Below, piece by piece: positions 50,520-58,712 of a stretch of 64,000 nt of DNA. The stretch covers positions 1,116,001 through 1,180,000 of the forward strand of contig NZ_JNYY01000001.1 of NCBI RefSeq assembly GCF_000716785.1. The letters run 5' to 3'. The position numbers were made by a program, and so were the translations under genes. The number at the start of each line of letters is the position of its first letter. Position 1 is the first letter of the stretch. The DNA comes from Amycolatopsis vancoresmycina. GTDB taxonomy: Bacteria > Actinomycetota > Actinomycetes > Mycobacteriales > Pseudonocardiaceae. The notes under the pieces were generated by a model, which was not told where the DNA came from, made no database searches, and saw only the letters and a program-made list of their open reading frames with translations.

Positions 50520-51069
50520 CGCAGCGATGACACTACACACGGATCTGACCACCCTGCTCGCGGACGCCGGGCTCGTCGACGTGGACGTCGACGCGGCCGT
50601 CGCCGACGAGCACCAGCGATCGGCGGCTTACCGGCGCATCGTGGCGGCGGCTGCTGCTACCGAGTCCCGCGAAGGGGATCGCGAGCTCGTAGCCAGGATC
50701 GTCCGCGACCCGAGCGAGATGACGGCCAAGACGGCGGTGGTCGATCTCGTCGACCGGATCGCGCCGAGGGCGGCCGGCCCCGAGGAGTTCCGCCGCTGGT
50801 CGGCGGAACTCCTGCCGGAGACGGACCGGTTCACGACGGAGTCGAACCGCGAGTTCGTCCGCCGGCGCGTCCGCGACTGGCAATTCTGGTTGGGGGCAAA
50901 GGAGGGGCACGTGCCGGCGGAGAGCGAGCTGGCCGAGGTGACGCCCTGGATGCAGCGCCTGCTCGCGGAGGAGTCGACGTCAGCGCCGGTTCTCGCCCTG
51001 CTCGCCGAGTCCGGCGCGACCAGGAAGATCCGGAACATCGCGAAGAACCGCGGGCGGGAAACGGGCTGA
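50509..51069 (+). CDS. Presumed immunity protein for the RHS toxin
   Basis: A 186-residue soluble, mostly helical protein rich in Glu, Asp and Arg (YRRIVAAAAATESREGDREL; EEFRRWSAELLPETDR), with no signal peptide or membrane segment. I recognise no family. It is called immunity because it directly follows, and overlaps by 11 bases, the gene of a C-terminally variable RHS toxin. GTG at 50509 has GAAGG nine bases upstream; ATG at 50527 has no ribosome binding site. Confidence 0.6.
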   Translation: MTNDAAMTLHTDLTTLLADAGLVDVDVDAAVADEHQRSAAYRRIVAAAAATESREGDRELVARIVRDPSEMTAKTAVVDLVDRIAPRAAGPEEFRRWSAELLPETDRFTTESNREFVRRRVRDWQFWLGAKEGHVPAESELAEVTPWMQRLLAEESTSAPVLALLAESGATRKIRNIAKNRGRETG

Positions 51070-51135
51070 CCGCCGCAGCCGGTTGCCGAACGGACCAGGA
51101 CGGCACCCGGCGCCGGACCGGCTGGCGTCACCGTA

Positions 51136-51174
51136 CCGGGTTCCGATGCCGGCTTGGTCGGCACCGGAACCCGG
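51136..51174 (+). terminator. Hairpin after the toxin-immunity operon
   Basis: Arms at 51136-51150 and 51160-51174 pair over 15 positions with one mismatch (CCGGGTTCCG with CGGAACCCGG at the base) around a 9-base loop, 66 bases after the immunity stop. There is no T-tract. Nothing else was seen in the 51070-51355 gap except the ribosome binding site of the next gene. Confidence 0.5.
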
Positions 51175-51355
51175 GCGAATGCCGCGGCCCGGCATTTCCG
51201 CGCCTCCTCCGCAACGGTGTGCTCCCGGGGTTTTCCGGAAGAAGGAATCACCGACCGGATACCGATCCGGAAATCGGCGAACAACCGTATTTCCCGGCCC
51301 GTAACAAGGCACTGTCCCGGTGCGACTCACGAGAATCCGGAGCCGGGGAGGCGAC

Positions 51356-52396
51356 ATGGCGAAACGTCTGGTGATCTGCTGCGACGGCACCTGGAACACA
51401 CTCGGCCAGCCGCATCCCACGAACGTGGCCAAGCTCAAGGAGGCCGTCGCCGCGACGGACTCCGACGGCACTCCGCAGGTCGCCTTCCACGGCGACGGCG
51501 TCGGCACTGGGGCGGGCCTGTGGGACCACCTCACCGGCGGTGCCTTCGGCGCGGGGCTCTCGGCCAAGGTGCAGGCCGCCTACCGGTTCGTCGTCGACCA
51601 CTACGAACCCGGCGACGAACTCTTCTTCTTCGGCTTCAGCCGCGGCGCGTTCACCGCACGCAGCACCGTGGGGTTCATCCGGAACTGCGGCGTCCTGCGC
51701 CCGGCGAACGCCGGCCTCGTCGACGAGGCCTACCGGCTCTACCGCGACCGGGACACCTCGGCCACCGGTCCGGAAAGCCCGGCGGCCAAGGAGTTCCGCC
51801 GGACGTACGCCCACGAGGACCGGACGCCCATCCGGTTCATCGGGGTCTGGGACACCGTCGGCGCGCTGGGCATCCCCCTCAGCGGCGGCCGCCTGCTCAA
51901 CCTGCTGAACCGGCGCTGGCAGTTCCACGACACGCAGCTCTCCTCGATCGTGCAGTCGGCCTTCCAGGCCCTGGCCGTGGACGAGCACCGCCCGTCGTTC
52001 GAACCGGCCGTCTGGCAGCCGTCGGAGGCCGGCCGGGAACGCGAACAGGTCTGGTTCGCCGGGGACCACTCCGACGTCGGCGGCGGGCACCCGGTGTCCG
52101 ACCTCTCGGACCTCGCCCTGCGCTGGATGACCGACCGGGCACACCGGTGCGGCCTCGACTTCGAGCCCGGCGCGTTCGCCGGCCTGTACCCCGGCAACCC
52201 CCTCGGCGAACTGCACGACTCGCCCAGCCGGTGGTTCCGGTTGTTCGGCTCGGTGGTCCGCGGCATCGGCACGGTCGACCCGCAGTCCGAGTTCGCCGCG
52301 TCCACTTCGGTGGACCGCCACCAGACCATGCAGCCGCCGTACCGGCCCGGCAACCTCGTCGCCTACCTCGCGGCGCACCACACCATGACGGTGTGA
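51356..52396 (+). CDS. DUF2235 alpha/beta hydrolase (Tle1-like)
   Basis: A 346-residue DUF2235 protein. It has the family opening KRLVICCDGTWNTLGQ, the nucleophile elbow FGFSRGAFTAR (G-x-S-x-G), IRFIGVWDTVGALG with the catalytic Asp, and WFAGDHSDVGGGH with the acid/His region. The same domain forms the catalytic core of type VI phospholipase effectors of the Tle1 class; free-standing members in actinobacteria are uncharacterised. No signal peptide is present. ATG at 51356 has GGGGAGG four bases upstream. It lies just beyond the toxin locus, possibly with its own promoter. Confidence 0.85.
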   Translation: MAKRLVICCDGTWNTLGQPHPTNVAKLKEAVAATDSDGTPQVAFHGDGVGTGAGLWDHLTGGAFGAGLSAKVQAAYRFVVDHYEPGDELFFFGFSRGAFTARSTVGFIRNCGVLRPANAGLVDEAYRLYRDRDTSATGPESPAAKEFRRTYAHEDRTPIRFIGVWDTVGALGIPLSGGRLLNLLNRRWQFHDTQLSSIVQSAFQALAVDEHRPSFEPAVWQPSEAGREREQVWFAGDHSDVGGGHPVSDLSDLALRWMTDRAHRCGLDFEPGAFAGLYPGNPLGELHDSPSRWFRLFGSVVRGIGTVDPQSEFAASTSVDRHQTMQPPYRPGNLVAYLAAHHTMTV

Positions 52397-52402
52397 ACGG
52401 AC

Positions 52403-52420
52403 GGCCCCGCGAACGGGGCC
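52403..52420. terminator. Bidirectional hairpin between DUF2235 and pdxS genes
   Basis: GGCCCCG (52403-52409) pairs with CGGGGCC (52414-52420) around CGAA, in the 39-base gap between two convergent genes. Confidence 0.6.
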
Positions 52421-52435
52421 GCCCGCCCGGAAGGT

Positions 52436-53347
52436 CTACCAGCCGCGCTCGGCGAGGCGGTGGGGCTCGGGGAGCTCCTCGACGTTGATGCCGACCATCG
52501 CCTCGCCCAGGCCGCGCGAGACCTTGGCCAGGACGTCCGGGTCGTCGTAGAACGTCGTCGCCTTGACGATCGCCTCGGCGCGCTGGGCCGGGTTGCCGGA
52601 CTTGAAGATGCCCGAGCCGACGAACACGCCCTCGGCGCCCAGCTGCATCATCATCGCCGCGTCGGCCGGGGTGGCGATGCCGCCCGCGGTGAACAGCACC
52701 ACCGGCAGCTTGCCGGCTTCCGCCACCTCGCGGACGAGCTCGTACGGCGCCTGCAGCTCCTTCGCCGCGACGAACAGCTCGTCCTCCGGCAGGTTCTGCA
52801 GGCGGCGGATCTCCTGGCGGATCTTGCGCATGTGGGTGGTCGCGTTGGAGACGTCGCCGGTGCCCGCCTCGCCCTTGGAGCGGATCATCGCCGCGCCTTC
52901 GGTGATCCGGCGCAGGGCCTCGCCGAGGTTGGTCGCGCCGCAGACGAAGGGCACGGTGAACGCCCACTTGTCGATGTGGTTGGCGTAGTCGGCCGGGGTG
53001 AGGACCTCGGACTCGTCGACGTAGTCCACGCCGAGGGACTGCAGGACCTGCGCCTCGACGAAGTGGCCGATGCGGGCCTTCGCCATCACCGGGATCGAAA
53101 CGGCCTCGATGATGCCGTCGATCAGGTCGGGGTCGCTCATCCGGGCGACGCCGCCCTGGGCGCGGATGTCGGCGGGCACCCGCTCGAGGGCCATCACCGC
53201 GACCGCGCCGGCGTCCTCGGCGATCTTGGCCTGCTCGGCCGTGACCACGTCCATGATCACGCCGCCCTTGAGCATCTCGGCCATGCCGCGCTTCACCTTG
53301 GCGGTACCGGTGACGGACTGGACGGGGGCGGGCTGCTGCTCGGACAC
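52436..53347 (-). CDS. pdxS: Pyridoxal 5'-phosphate synthase lyase subunit PdxS
   Basis: A 303-residue TIM-barrel synthase that makes PLP from ribose 5-phosphate, glyceraldehyde 3-phosphate and ammonia delivered by PdxT. The sequence is highly conserved: VKRGMAEMLKGGVIMDVV, IPVMAKARIGHFVEAQ (catalytic Lys), DKWAFTVPFVCGATNLGEAL, EGAAMIRSKGEAGTGDVSNA and LGAEGVFVGSGIFKS. GTG at 53347 is chosen because AAAGG lies eight bases upstream; GTG at 53365 would add six residues. Unlike the usual pairing, pdxT is 9.6 kb downstream. Confidence 0.97.
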   Translation of the reverse strand: MSEQQPAPVQSVTGTAKVKRGMAEMLKGGVIMDVVTAEQAKIAEDAGAVAVMALERVPADIRAQGGVARMSDPDLIDGIIEAVSIPVMAKARIGHFVEAQVLQSLGVDYVDESEVLTPADYANHIDKWAFTVPFVCGATNLGEALRRITEGAAMIRSKGEAGTGDVSNATTHMRKIRQEIRRLQNLPEDELFVAAKELQAPYELVREVAEAGKLPVVLFTAGGIATPADAAMMMQLGAEGVFVGSGIFKSGNPAQRAEAIVKATTFYDDPDVLAKVSRGLGEAMVGINVEELPEPHRLAERGW

Positions 53348-53435
53348 GACGAGGCCTTTCGACACGGATGAGGGGCTTACGTGTCCGAGGGTAGGTCGGC
53401 GGTGGACCCTTCAAGCAGGCCAGTACGCGGGTATC

Positions 53436-54419
53436 TCAGCAGTCCACTTCGCCGGTGCCCGCGACCAGGGCTTCCGCGAGCGCCGTCCGCGCGTAGAGCA
53501 CGTGACGTCCGGCACGGTGCCCGCTGACCAGGCCCGCAGCCTTGAGGACGCCGAGGTGCTGCGACACCGCGCCGGCGGTCAGCCGGGTCCGGCGGGCCAG
53601 TTCGGCGGTCGACGCCGGCGCGGCCAGCTCGGTCAGCAGCATCGCGCGGCCGCGGCCCACCACCCCGGCCAGCGCGTCCGGCGCGGTGGCGGTGCCGGTC
53701 TCCCAGAGCGTCGCGATGCCGCGCGGCGGGTAGCGCAGCACCGGCTGCCAGCGCGCGTCGGTCTTGGAGAACACCCGCGGCCAGACGAACGCCGAGGGCA
53801 CCAGCACCAGGCCGCGCCCGTCGAGCGGCACGGCCGCGTGCAGGTGCCGGTGCGCCACCGTGAGCGTGCCGCCCTCCCAGCGGACCAGCGGGGTGAGGTC
53901 GTTGAACAGCTCGGCGGCCCCGCCGTGGGCCAGCAACCGGGACCGGTGCAGCACGTCGGCCTCGAGCAGCGCCCGGATCCGCGGCCAGTCGGGGGCCAGC
54001 ACGAGGTCCCAGTACCGCTCCATCAGCGCGGCGAGCCGGTCGAGGCCCGCTTCGGGGTCGCGGTGGAAACGGCTCAGCGCGGGCGTGCGCGGCCCGGCCA
54101 TCGCGTCCAGTTCGCGCCGGACCAGGCGGCCGGGCACGTCCCGCAGGTCGGCGAGCTCGTCGGCCAGCTCGGGCAGCGGCGTCGACGGCGTGCCGGCCAG
54201 GAAACCGGGCAGGTGCCGCAGCGGCACGAGGTCGCGCAGCAGCCCGATGTCGAGGCCGGCGCCGTCGAGCGCGGCGGTCGCGCGCTTGACCCACGGCAGG
54301 TGCAGCGCGTGCTGCCCCGGGGAGTTCAGGACACGCACGCTCGCCACGATCTCCCAGGCCGGGGAGAACGCGAACCGGGTGTGCGCCAGGTCCTCGGTGG
54401 AGAATGCCAGGTCGAGCAC
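53436..54419 (-). CDS. ArsR family regulator with DUF5937-like N-terminal domain
   Basis: A 327-residue regulator. Its C-terminal ~80 residues are an ArsR winged helix (STAELARRTRLTAGAVSQHLGVLKAAGLVSGHRAGRHVLYART) with no metal-binding Cys pair. The N-terminal ~240 residues match the DUF5937 kind found in actinobacterial ArsR proteins; the ligand is unknown. GTG at 54419. It starts 36 bases after the stop of the FAD-linked oxidase gene on the same strand, so the two may be linked. Confidence 0.87.
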   Translation of the reverse strand: MLDLAFSTEDLAHTRFAFSPAWEIVASVRVLNSPGQHALHLPWVKRATAALDGAGLDIGLLRDLVPLRHLPGFLAGTPSTPLPELADELADLRDVPGRLVRRELDAMAGPRTPALSRFHRDPEAGLDRLAALMERYWDLVLAPDWPRIRALLEADVLHRSRLLAHGGAAELFNDLTPLVRWEGGTLTVAHRHLHAAVPLDGRGLVLVPSAFVWPRVFSKTDARWQPVLRYPPRGIATLWETGTATAPDALAGVVGRGRAMLLTELAAPASTAELARRTRLTAGAVSQHLGVLKAAGLVSGHRAGRHVLYARTALAEALVAGTGEVDC

Positions 54420-54455
54420 GCGCGCTGCCTCTCTGCTGCCGACGTCCGGCGGAGT

Positions 54456-55898
54456 CTAAGTCTCTCCGATGTGGACAGTCGAGCGGGGTGCCGAAAGCCC
54501 TTGCGGGAAAGCGAAAATTCCTCGCGGGTCGTACTTCCGGGCCACCGCGCGCAGCCGCGGCAGGTTCACCCCGTAGTACGCCTCCGCCCAGTCCGGCAAC
54601 TCGGGATCGAGGTAGTTGACGTACCCGGTGGTGCCGAACTCCGGCCCCAGCCCGTCCCGCGCCACGGCCACCGCGCGCCGCGCCTCGGCCTCGCCGCCGC
54701 GTTCGGGTTCCGCGCCGCGCAGGAACTGGAAGCTGGCCAGGGCCGTCCGGTGCGGGAACGCCGTTTCGCGGGCGCCGACGGCGGCGATGGCGCCGCCGCC
54801 GGCGTCGATGATCGTGTCGACGCCGGGCGCCGCGAGCAGGACCTCGACGACCGCGGCGGGGTCGGGCGCGCGCCGCAGCAGCATCCGGGACGTCCCGACG
54901 TAGGCCGCCCGGTTCAGGGCCAGCCCGGGCCGGGACTCGCGGTCGTCGAACGACCGCATCGCGCTCAGGTGGTCCCGGACCTGCCGCCGCCGCTGGACCG
55001 GCGGCGTGCCGACCCGGCGGATCAGGTCGTCGAGCAGGGCATCCAGCTGCGCAGGCGGCCCGAGGAACGTGCCGCCGAGGTTCGCGTGGTCGGCACCGAG
55101 GCCCATCCCGGACCACAGCTCGTCCGGCATCGCGGGCTGCCAGTCCTGCCACGCGGCGAACAACGCGGCCTGCGTGCCCACCGGGAACTTGAGGTCGAAG
55201 GTGGCGACGTCGGTGCGCGGGACGGTCCGGAACGTGAAACCGGTGACGATCCCGAAGTTGCCGCCGCCCCCGCCGCGCAGCGCCCAGAACAGGTCCGGCT
55301 CCGCCGAGCGGGACACGGTGCACGCCCGGCCGTCGGCCGTGACGATCCGCGCCGCCTCCAGGTGGTCGCAGGTCAGCCCGTACTTCCGGTCGAGGACGCC
55401 GACGCCGCCGCCGAGGGTGAGCCCGGCGATGCCGACCGTGTCGCAGCTGCCCGCCGGCAGCACCCGGCCGGCCGCCGCGAGCGTCGTGGCGATCGGCCCG
55501 AGCCGGGCGCCGGCGCCGATCACCGCGCGGCCGTCCGGGCGCACCTCGACGCCCGAGAACCGGCTGAGGTCCACCACGATCCCGCCGTCCACTGTGGAAT
55601 AGCCGGGGTAGCTGTGCCCGCCGCTGCGGGCGGCGATGGGCAGCCGGTGCCGGGCCGCGAAGCCGACCGCGGCCTGGACGTCCTCGACGCGCGCGGCGCC
55701 GACGACCGCGGCGGGCATCCGGTGGTCGTACATCGTGAAGTAGCCCTGCTTGGCTTCCGGGTAGCCCGGGTCGCCCGGCCGGAACAACGGCCCGGCCAGC
55801 TGCCGACGCAGCCGGGCCCAGTCGTCCGGCGGCGGCCAGGCCCCCAGGCCCGCCACCGGTACCGCCCCGGAAATCCGCAGGAAAGTCCGCCTGTCCAT
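54456..55898 (-). CDS. Exported FAD-linked oxidase (BBE-type, bicovalent flavin)
   Basis: A 480-residue berberine-bridge-type flavoprotein. It starts with a twin-arginine-like signal, MDRRTFLRISGAVPVAG. The PCMH FAD domain has RSGGHSYPGYS, whose His normally bonds the flavin 8-alpha carbon, and GLTLGGGVGVLDRKYGLTCD, whose Cys normally bonds C6, so the FAD should be held by two bonds. The BBE motif YYGVNLPRLRAVARKYDPRGIF closes the protein. Relatives oxidise sugars, alkaloids or polyketides. ATG at 55898. It may be controlled by the neighbouring ArsR protein. Confidence 0.9.
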   Translation of the reverse strand: MDRRTFLRISGAVPVAGLGAWPPPDDWARLRRQLAGPLFRPGDPGYPEAKQGYFTMYDHRMPAAVVGAARVEDVQAAVGFAARHRLPIAARSGGHSYPGYSTVDGGIVVDLSRFSGVEVRPDGRAVIGAGARLGPIATTLAAAGRVLPAGSCDTVGIAGLTLGGGVGVLDRKYGLTCDHLEAARIVTADGRACTVSRSAEPDLFWALRGGGGGNFGIVTGFTFRTVPRTDVATFDLKFPVGTQAALFAAWQDWQPAMPDELWSGMGLGADHANLGGTFLGPPAQLDALLDDLIRRVGTPPVQRRRQVRDHLSAMRSFDDRESRPGLALNRAAYVGTSRMLLRRAPDPAAVVEVLLAAPGVDTIIDAGGGAIAAVGARETAFPHRTALASFQFLRGAEPERGGEAEARRAVAVARDGLGPEFGTTGYVNYLDPELPDWAEAYYGVNLPRLRAVARKYDPRGIFAFPQGLSAPRSTVHIGET

Positions 55899-56022
55899 GC
55901 CACTCCCTCCCCCGCCCCCGGGCATTCGGCTGGTCCCGGGAGCCCTGCCTTGCCGTGACCAGGGTAACGGGTGTGTGATCGAGGACACATCCCGTACACC
56001 AGCCGTTCGCCGAGGAGTCGTC

Positions 56023-58131
56023 ATGGCAGACAAACAAGCCAAGAACGCCGACACCGGGGCCGCCGTCGCTGTGGGCGACCCCGCCAAGGTCCGCAACGTC
56101 GTGCTCGTCGGCCCGGCCGGGTCCGGGAAGACCACCCTCGCCGAAGCCCTGCTCGCCGCGTCCGGCACGGTGCCGCGGGCGGGTTCGGTGGTCGACGGCA
56201 CGACGGTCTGCGACCACGACCCGGCGGCGGTCCGCCAGCAGCGCTCGGTCGGCCTGTCGGTCGCGCCGGTGCTGCACCAGGGCCACAAGATCAACCTGAT
56301 CGACACGCCCGGGTACGCCGACTTCGTCGGGGAGCTGCGGGCCGGGCTGCGGGCGGCGGACGCGGCCTTGTTCGTCGTCAGCGCTTCCGAAGGCGTCGAC
56401 GCGGCGACGGTGGCGGTGTGGGAGGAGTGCGCCGCGGTCGGGATGCCGCGCGCGGTGGTCGTTTCCCGGCTCGACCACCACCGGGCCGACGCGATGGCCG
56501 AGATGGCCGCCTGCCAGGCCGCGTTCGGCGCCGGGGTGCTGCCGCTGTACCTGCCGGCGGGCGACGGCCTGGTCGGGCTGATCACGCAGCGGTACTTCGA
56601 CTACTCCGGCGGGCACCCGCCGAAGACCGGCGAGCCCGACCCGGCCGACCTGGAGCGGGTGGCCGAGGCCCGCAACGAGCTGATCGAAGGGATCATCGCC
56701 GAGAGCGAGGACGAGTCCCTGATGGACCGCTACCTCGCCGGCGAGGAGATCGCCGAGGCGACCCTGATCGCCGACCTCGAAACCGCCGTCGCGCGCGGCA
56801 CCTTCCACCCCGTCATCCCGGTGTGCTCGACCAGCGGGATCGGGCTGGCCGAAGTGCTCGACGGCATCGTGCGCGCGTTCCCCTCGCCGCTGGAGCACCG
56901 GCCGCCCGACGTCACCACGCCGGACGGCGGCCCGCACGAGGCGATCACCGCCGACCCCGCGGGCCCCCTCGCCGCGGAGGTCGTCCGGACGGCCGTGGAC
57001 TCCTACGTCGGCCGGGTGTCGCTCGTCCGGGTGTTTTCGGGGACGCTGCGCCCGGAACGGCCGGTGCACGTGTCCGGGCACGGCCTCGCCGAGCGCGGTC
57101 ACGAGGACCACGACGCCGACGAGCGCGTCGCGCACCTGTATTCGCCGCTCGGCTCGTCCCTGCGGGAGGTGCCCTACTGCGTCGCGGGCGACCTGTGCGC
57201 GCTGACGAAGGTCGGCTCGGCTGAGACCGGCGACACCGTCTCCTCCCCCGACGACCCGCTGCTGATGGAGCCGTGGGCGATGCCGGAGCCGTTGCTGCCG
57301 GTGGCGGTGGTCGCGAAGACCCGCAGCGACGAGGACACCCTGGCCCGCAACCTTTCGCGGCTGGTCGCGGGCGACCCGACGCTGCGGCTGGACCGCAACG
57401 CCGAGACCGGTCAGCTGGTGCTGTGGTGCATGGGCGAGGCCCACGCCGACGTCGTGCTGTCGCGGCTGCGCGCGGGCGGCGCGGACGTCGACACCGAACC
57501 GGTGAAGATCAGCCTGCGCTCGACGTTCGCCAAGCCGGCCAAGGGCCACGGGCGGCACGTGAAGCAGTCCGGCGGGCACGGCCAGTTCGCCGTCTGCGAC
57601 ATCGAGGTCGAGCCGCTGCCGCGCGGCAGCGGCTTCCAGTTCGTGGACAAGGTCGTCGGCGGCGCGGTGCCGCACCAGTTCATCCCGAGCGTGGAGAAGG
57701 GCGTGCGGGCCCAGCTGCAGCGCGGGCTGGCGGACGGCCACCCCGTGGTCGACGTCAAGGTGACGCTGGTCGACGGCAAGGCGCACAGCGTGGACTCGTC
57801 GGACGCGGCGTTCCAGACGGCGGGCGCGCTGGCCCTGCGCGAGGCGGCGGCGAGCGGGCACATCACGATGCTGGAGCCCCTGGAGGAGGTGGCGATCCGG
57901 CTGCCGGACGAGCACCTCGGCACGGTCCTCGGCGACCTCTCGTCCCGCCGCGGCCGCGTCCTCGGCACCGAGGCGGGCGAAGGCGGCCGGACGGTGATCC
58001 GGGCGGAGGTCCCGGCCACGGAACTGGTGCGCTACCTGATCGACCTGCGCTCGATGACCTCGGGCACGGCGACGTTCACCCGCCGCCACGCCCGCTTCGA
58101 GCCGATGCCGGAAGGAATGGCCGTCCACTGA
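56023..58131 (+). CDS. Elongation factor G-like protein EF-G2
   Basis: A 702-residue EF-G paralogue with all five EF-G domains. G1 is VLVGPAGSGKTTLAEALL, G3 is LIDTPGYADFVGELRAGL (Tyr where EF-G has His), and the NKxD G4 motif reads SRLD. Domain IV is present (GHGRHVKQSGGHGQFAVCDIEVEP). The altered G3 and G4 set it apart from housekeeping EF-G and match the EF-G2 class of mycobacteria, which does not replace EF-G. ATG at 56023 has GAGGAG six bases upstream. A 25-bp palindrome follows the stop. Confidence 0.92.
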   Translation: MADKQAKNADTGAAVAVGDPAKVRNVVLVGPAGSGKTTLAEALLAASGTVPRAGSVVDGTTVCDHDPAAVRQQRSVGLSVAPVLHQGHKINLIDTPGYADFVGELRAGLRAADAALFVVSASEGVDAATVAVWEECAAVGMPRAVVVSRLDHHRADAMAEMAACQAAFGAGVLPLYLPAGDGLVGLITQRYFDYSGGHPPKTGEPDPADLERVAEARNELIEGIIAESEDESLMDRYLAGEEIAEATLIADLETAVARGTFHPVIPVCSTSGIGLAEVLDGIVRAFPSPLEHRPPDVTTPDGGPHEAITADPAGPLAAEVVRTAVDSYVGRVSLVRVFSGTLRPERPVHVSGHGLAERGHEDHDADERVAHLYSPLGSSLREVPYCVAGDLCALTKVGSAETGDTVSSPDDPLLMEPWAMPEPLLPVAVVAKTRSDEDTLARNLSRLVAGDPTLRLDRNAETGQLVLWCMGEAHADVVLSRLRAGGADVDTEPVKISLRSTFAKPAKGHGRHVKQSGGHGQFAVCDIEVEPLPRGSGFQFVDKVVGGAVPHQFIPSVEKGVRAQLQRGLADGHPVVDVKVTLVDGKAHSVDSSDAAFQTAGALALREAAASGHITMLEPLEEVAIRLPDEHLGTVLGDLSSRRGRVLGTEAGEGGRTVIRAEVPATELVRYLIDLRSMTSGTATFTRRHARFEPMPEGMAVH

Positions 58132-58132
58132 C

Positions 58133-58184
58133 CCGGTCGTGAGTGAGAAACAGTGTTCTAACACTGTTTCTCACTCACGACCGG
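58133..58184. repeat. Perfect 25-bp-arm palindrome, probable bidirectional terminator
   Basis: Arms 58133-58157 and 58160-58184 are exact reverse complements with only CT between. They contain GTGAGTGAGAAACAGTGTT and its complement, a lower-GC sequence unlike the surrounding DNA. It fills the 59-base gap between the convergent EF-G2 and XdhC-like genes. Confidence 0.9.
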
Positions 58185-58190
58185 ACCACG

Positions 58191-58694
58191 TCAGAACGCG
58201 AAGCCGCCGGGGCGGTCGTTGCGGTCGGCGATGAGGCCCGCCAGCGTGGCCAGCGCGATCTCCGGCGGGGTGCGGGAGCCGATGTTGAGCCCGACCGGGC
58301 GGTGGACGCGGGCGATGTCGGCGTCCGCGACGCCGAGGCCCTGCAGGGCGGCCACGTGCGGGCCCGGGTGCCGCGGGTTGCCGAGCACCCCCACCCACCG
58401 CGGCTCGCCCGCGAGCGCGGCCTTCAGCACCGCGCCCAGCTCGGGCCGGTGGTGGTCGGTGACGACCACGTCCGCGGACGCGTCGAGCGGCGGCAGCGCG
58501 GTGTCCGCCTCGAACCCCTCGGGCACGTCCGTGACGCGCGCGGGATCGGGCTCGAACAGCGTGACGTGGTAGCCGACCTCACGCGCGAACTTCAGCAGGG
58601 ACCGCGACACCGGCGACGCGAACACCGCCACCAGGGTCCGCACCCCCGGGTCGGCGGGAGCCGTGCCGTGGGCGACGTCGCAGGTTTCGCTCAT
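58191..58694 (-). CDS. XdhC/CoxI Rossmann-domain protein
   Basis: A 167-residue protein matching the C-terminal NAD-binding domain of the XdhC/CoxI family, which helps insert modified molybdenum cofactor into xanthine dehydrogenase-type enzymes. It has VAVFASPVSRSLLKFAREVGYHVTLFEPD, VVVTDHHRPELGAVLKAAL, VGVLGNPRHPGPHVAAL and the closing NIGSRTPPEIALATLAGLIA. The N-terminal XdhC domain is absent, and no molybdoenzyme gene is in the window, so its client is elsewhere. ATG at 58694. Confidence 0.88.
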   Translation of the reverse strand: MSETCDVAHGTAPADPGVRTLVAVFASPVSRSLLKFAREVGYHVTLFEPDPARVTDVPEGFEADTALPPLDASADVVVTDHHRPELGAVLKAALAGEPRWVGVLGNPRHPGPHVAALQGLGVADADIARVHRPVGLNIGSRTPPEIALATLAGLIADRNDRPGGFAF

Positions 58695-58712
58695 GGCCCC
58701 AGTCTGGCAGCC

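Noticed and set aside
46776..50552. A 1258-residue open frame antisense to the RHS gene
   Set aside because: It mirrors the G/C-third-position pattern of the RHS gene, has no domain or plausible start, and its translation is low-complexity Arg/Val/Gly/Asp. It is a composition artefact.
43067..52396. Integrative element or prophage carrying the toxin island
   Set aside because: No integrase, transposase, tRNA gene, attachment-site repeat or phage gene was seen at either edge. It is described only as accessory DNA.
53377..58164. A 1595-residue minus-strand open frame spanning the ArsR, oxidase and EF-G2 region
   Set aside because: It crosses three well-supported genes in another frame or strand and its translation is featureless Arg/Gly/Ala-rich sequence.
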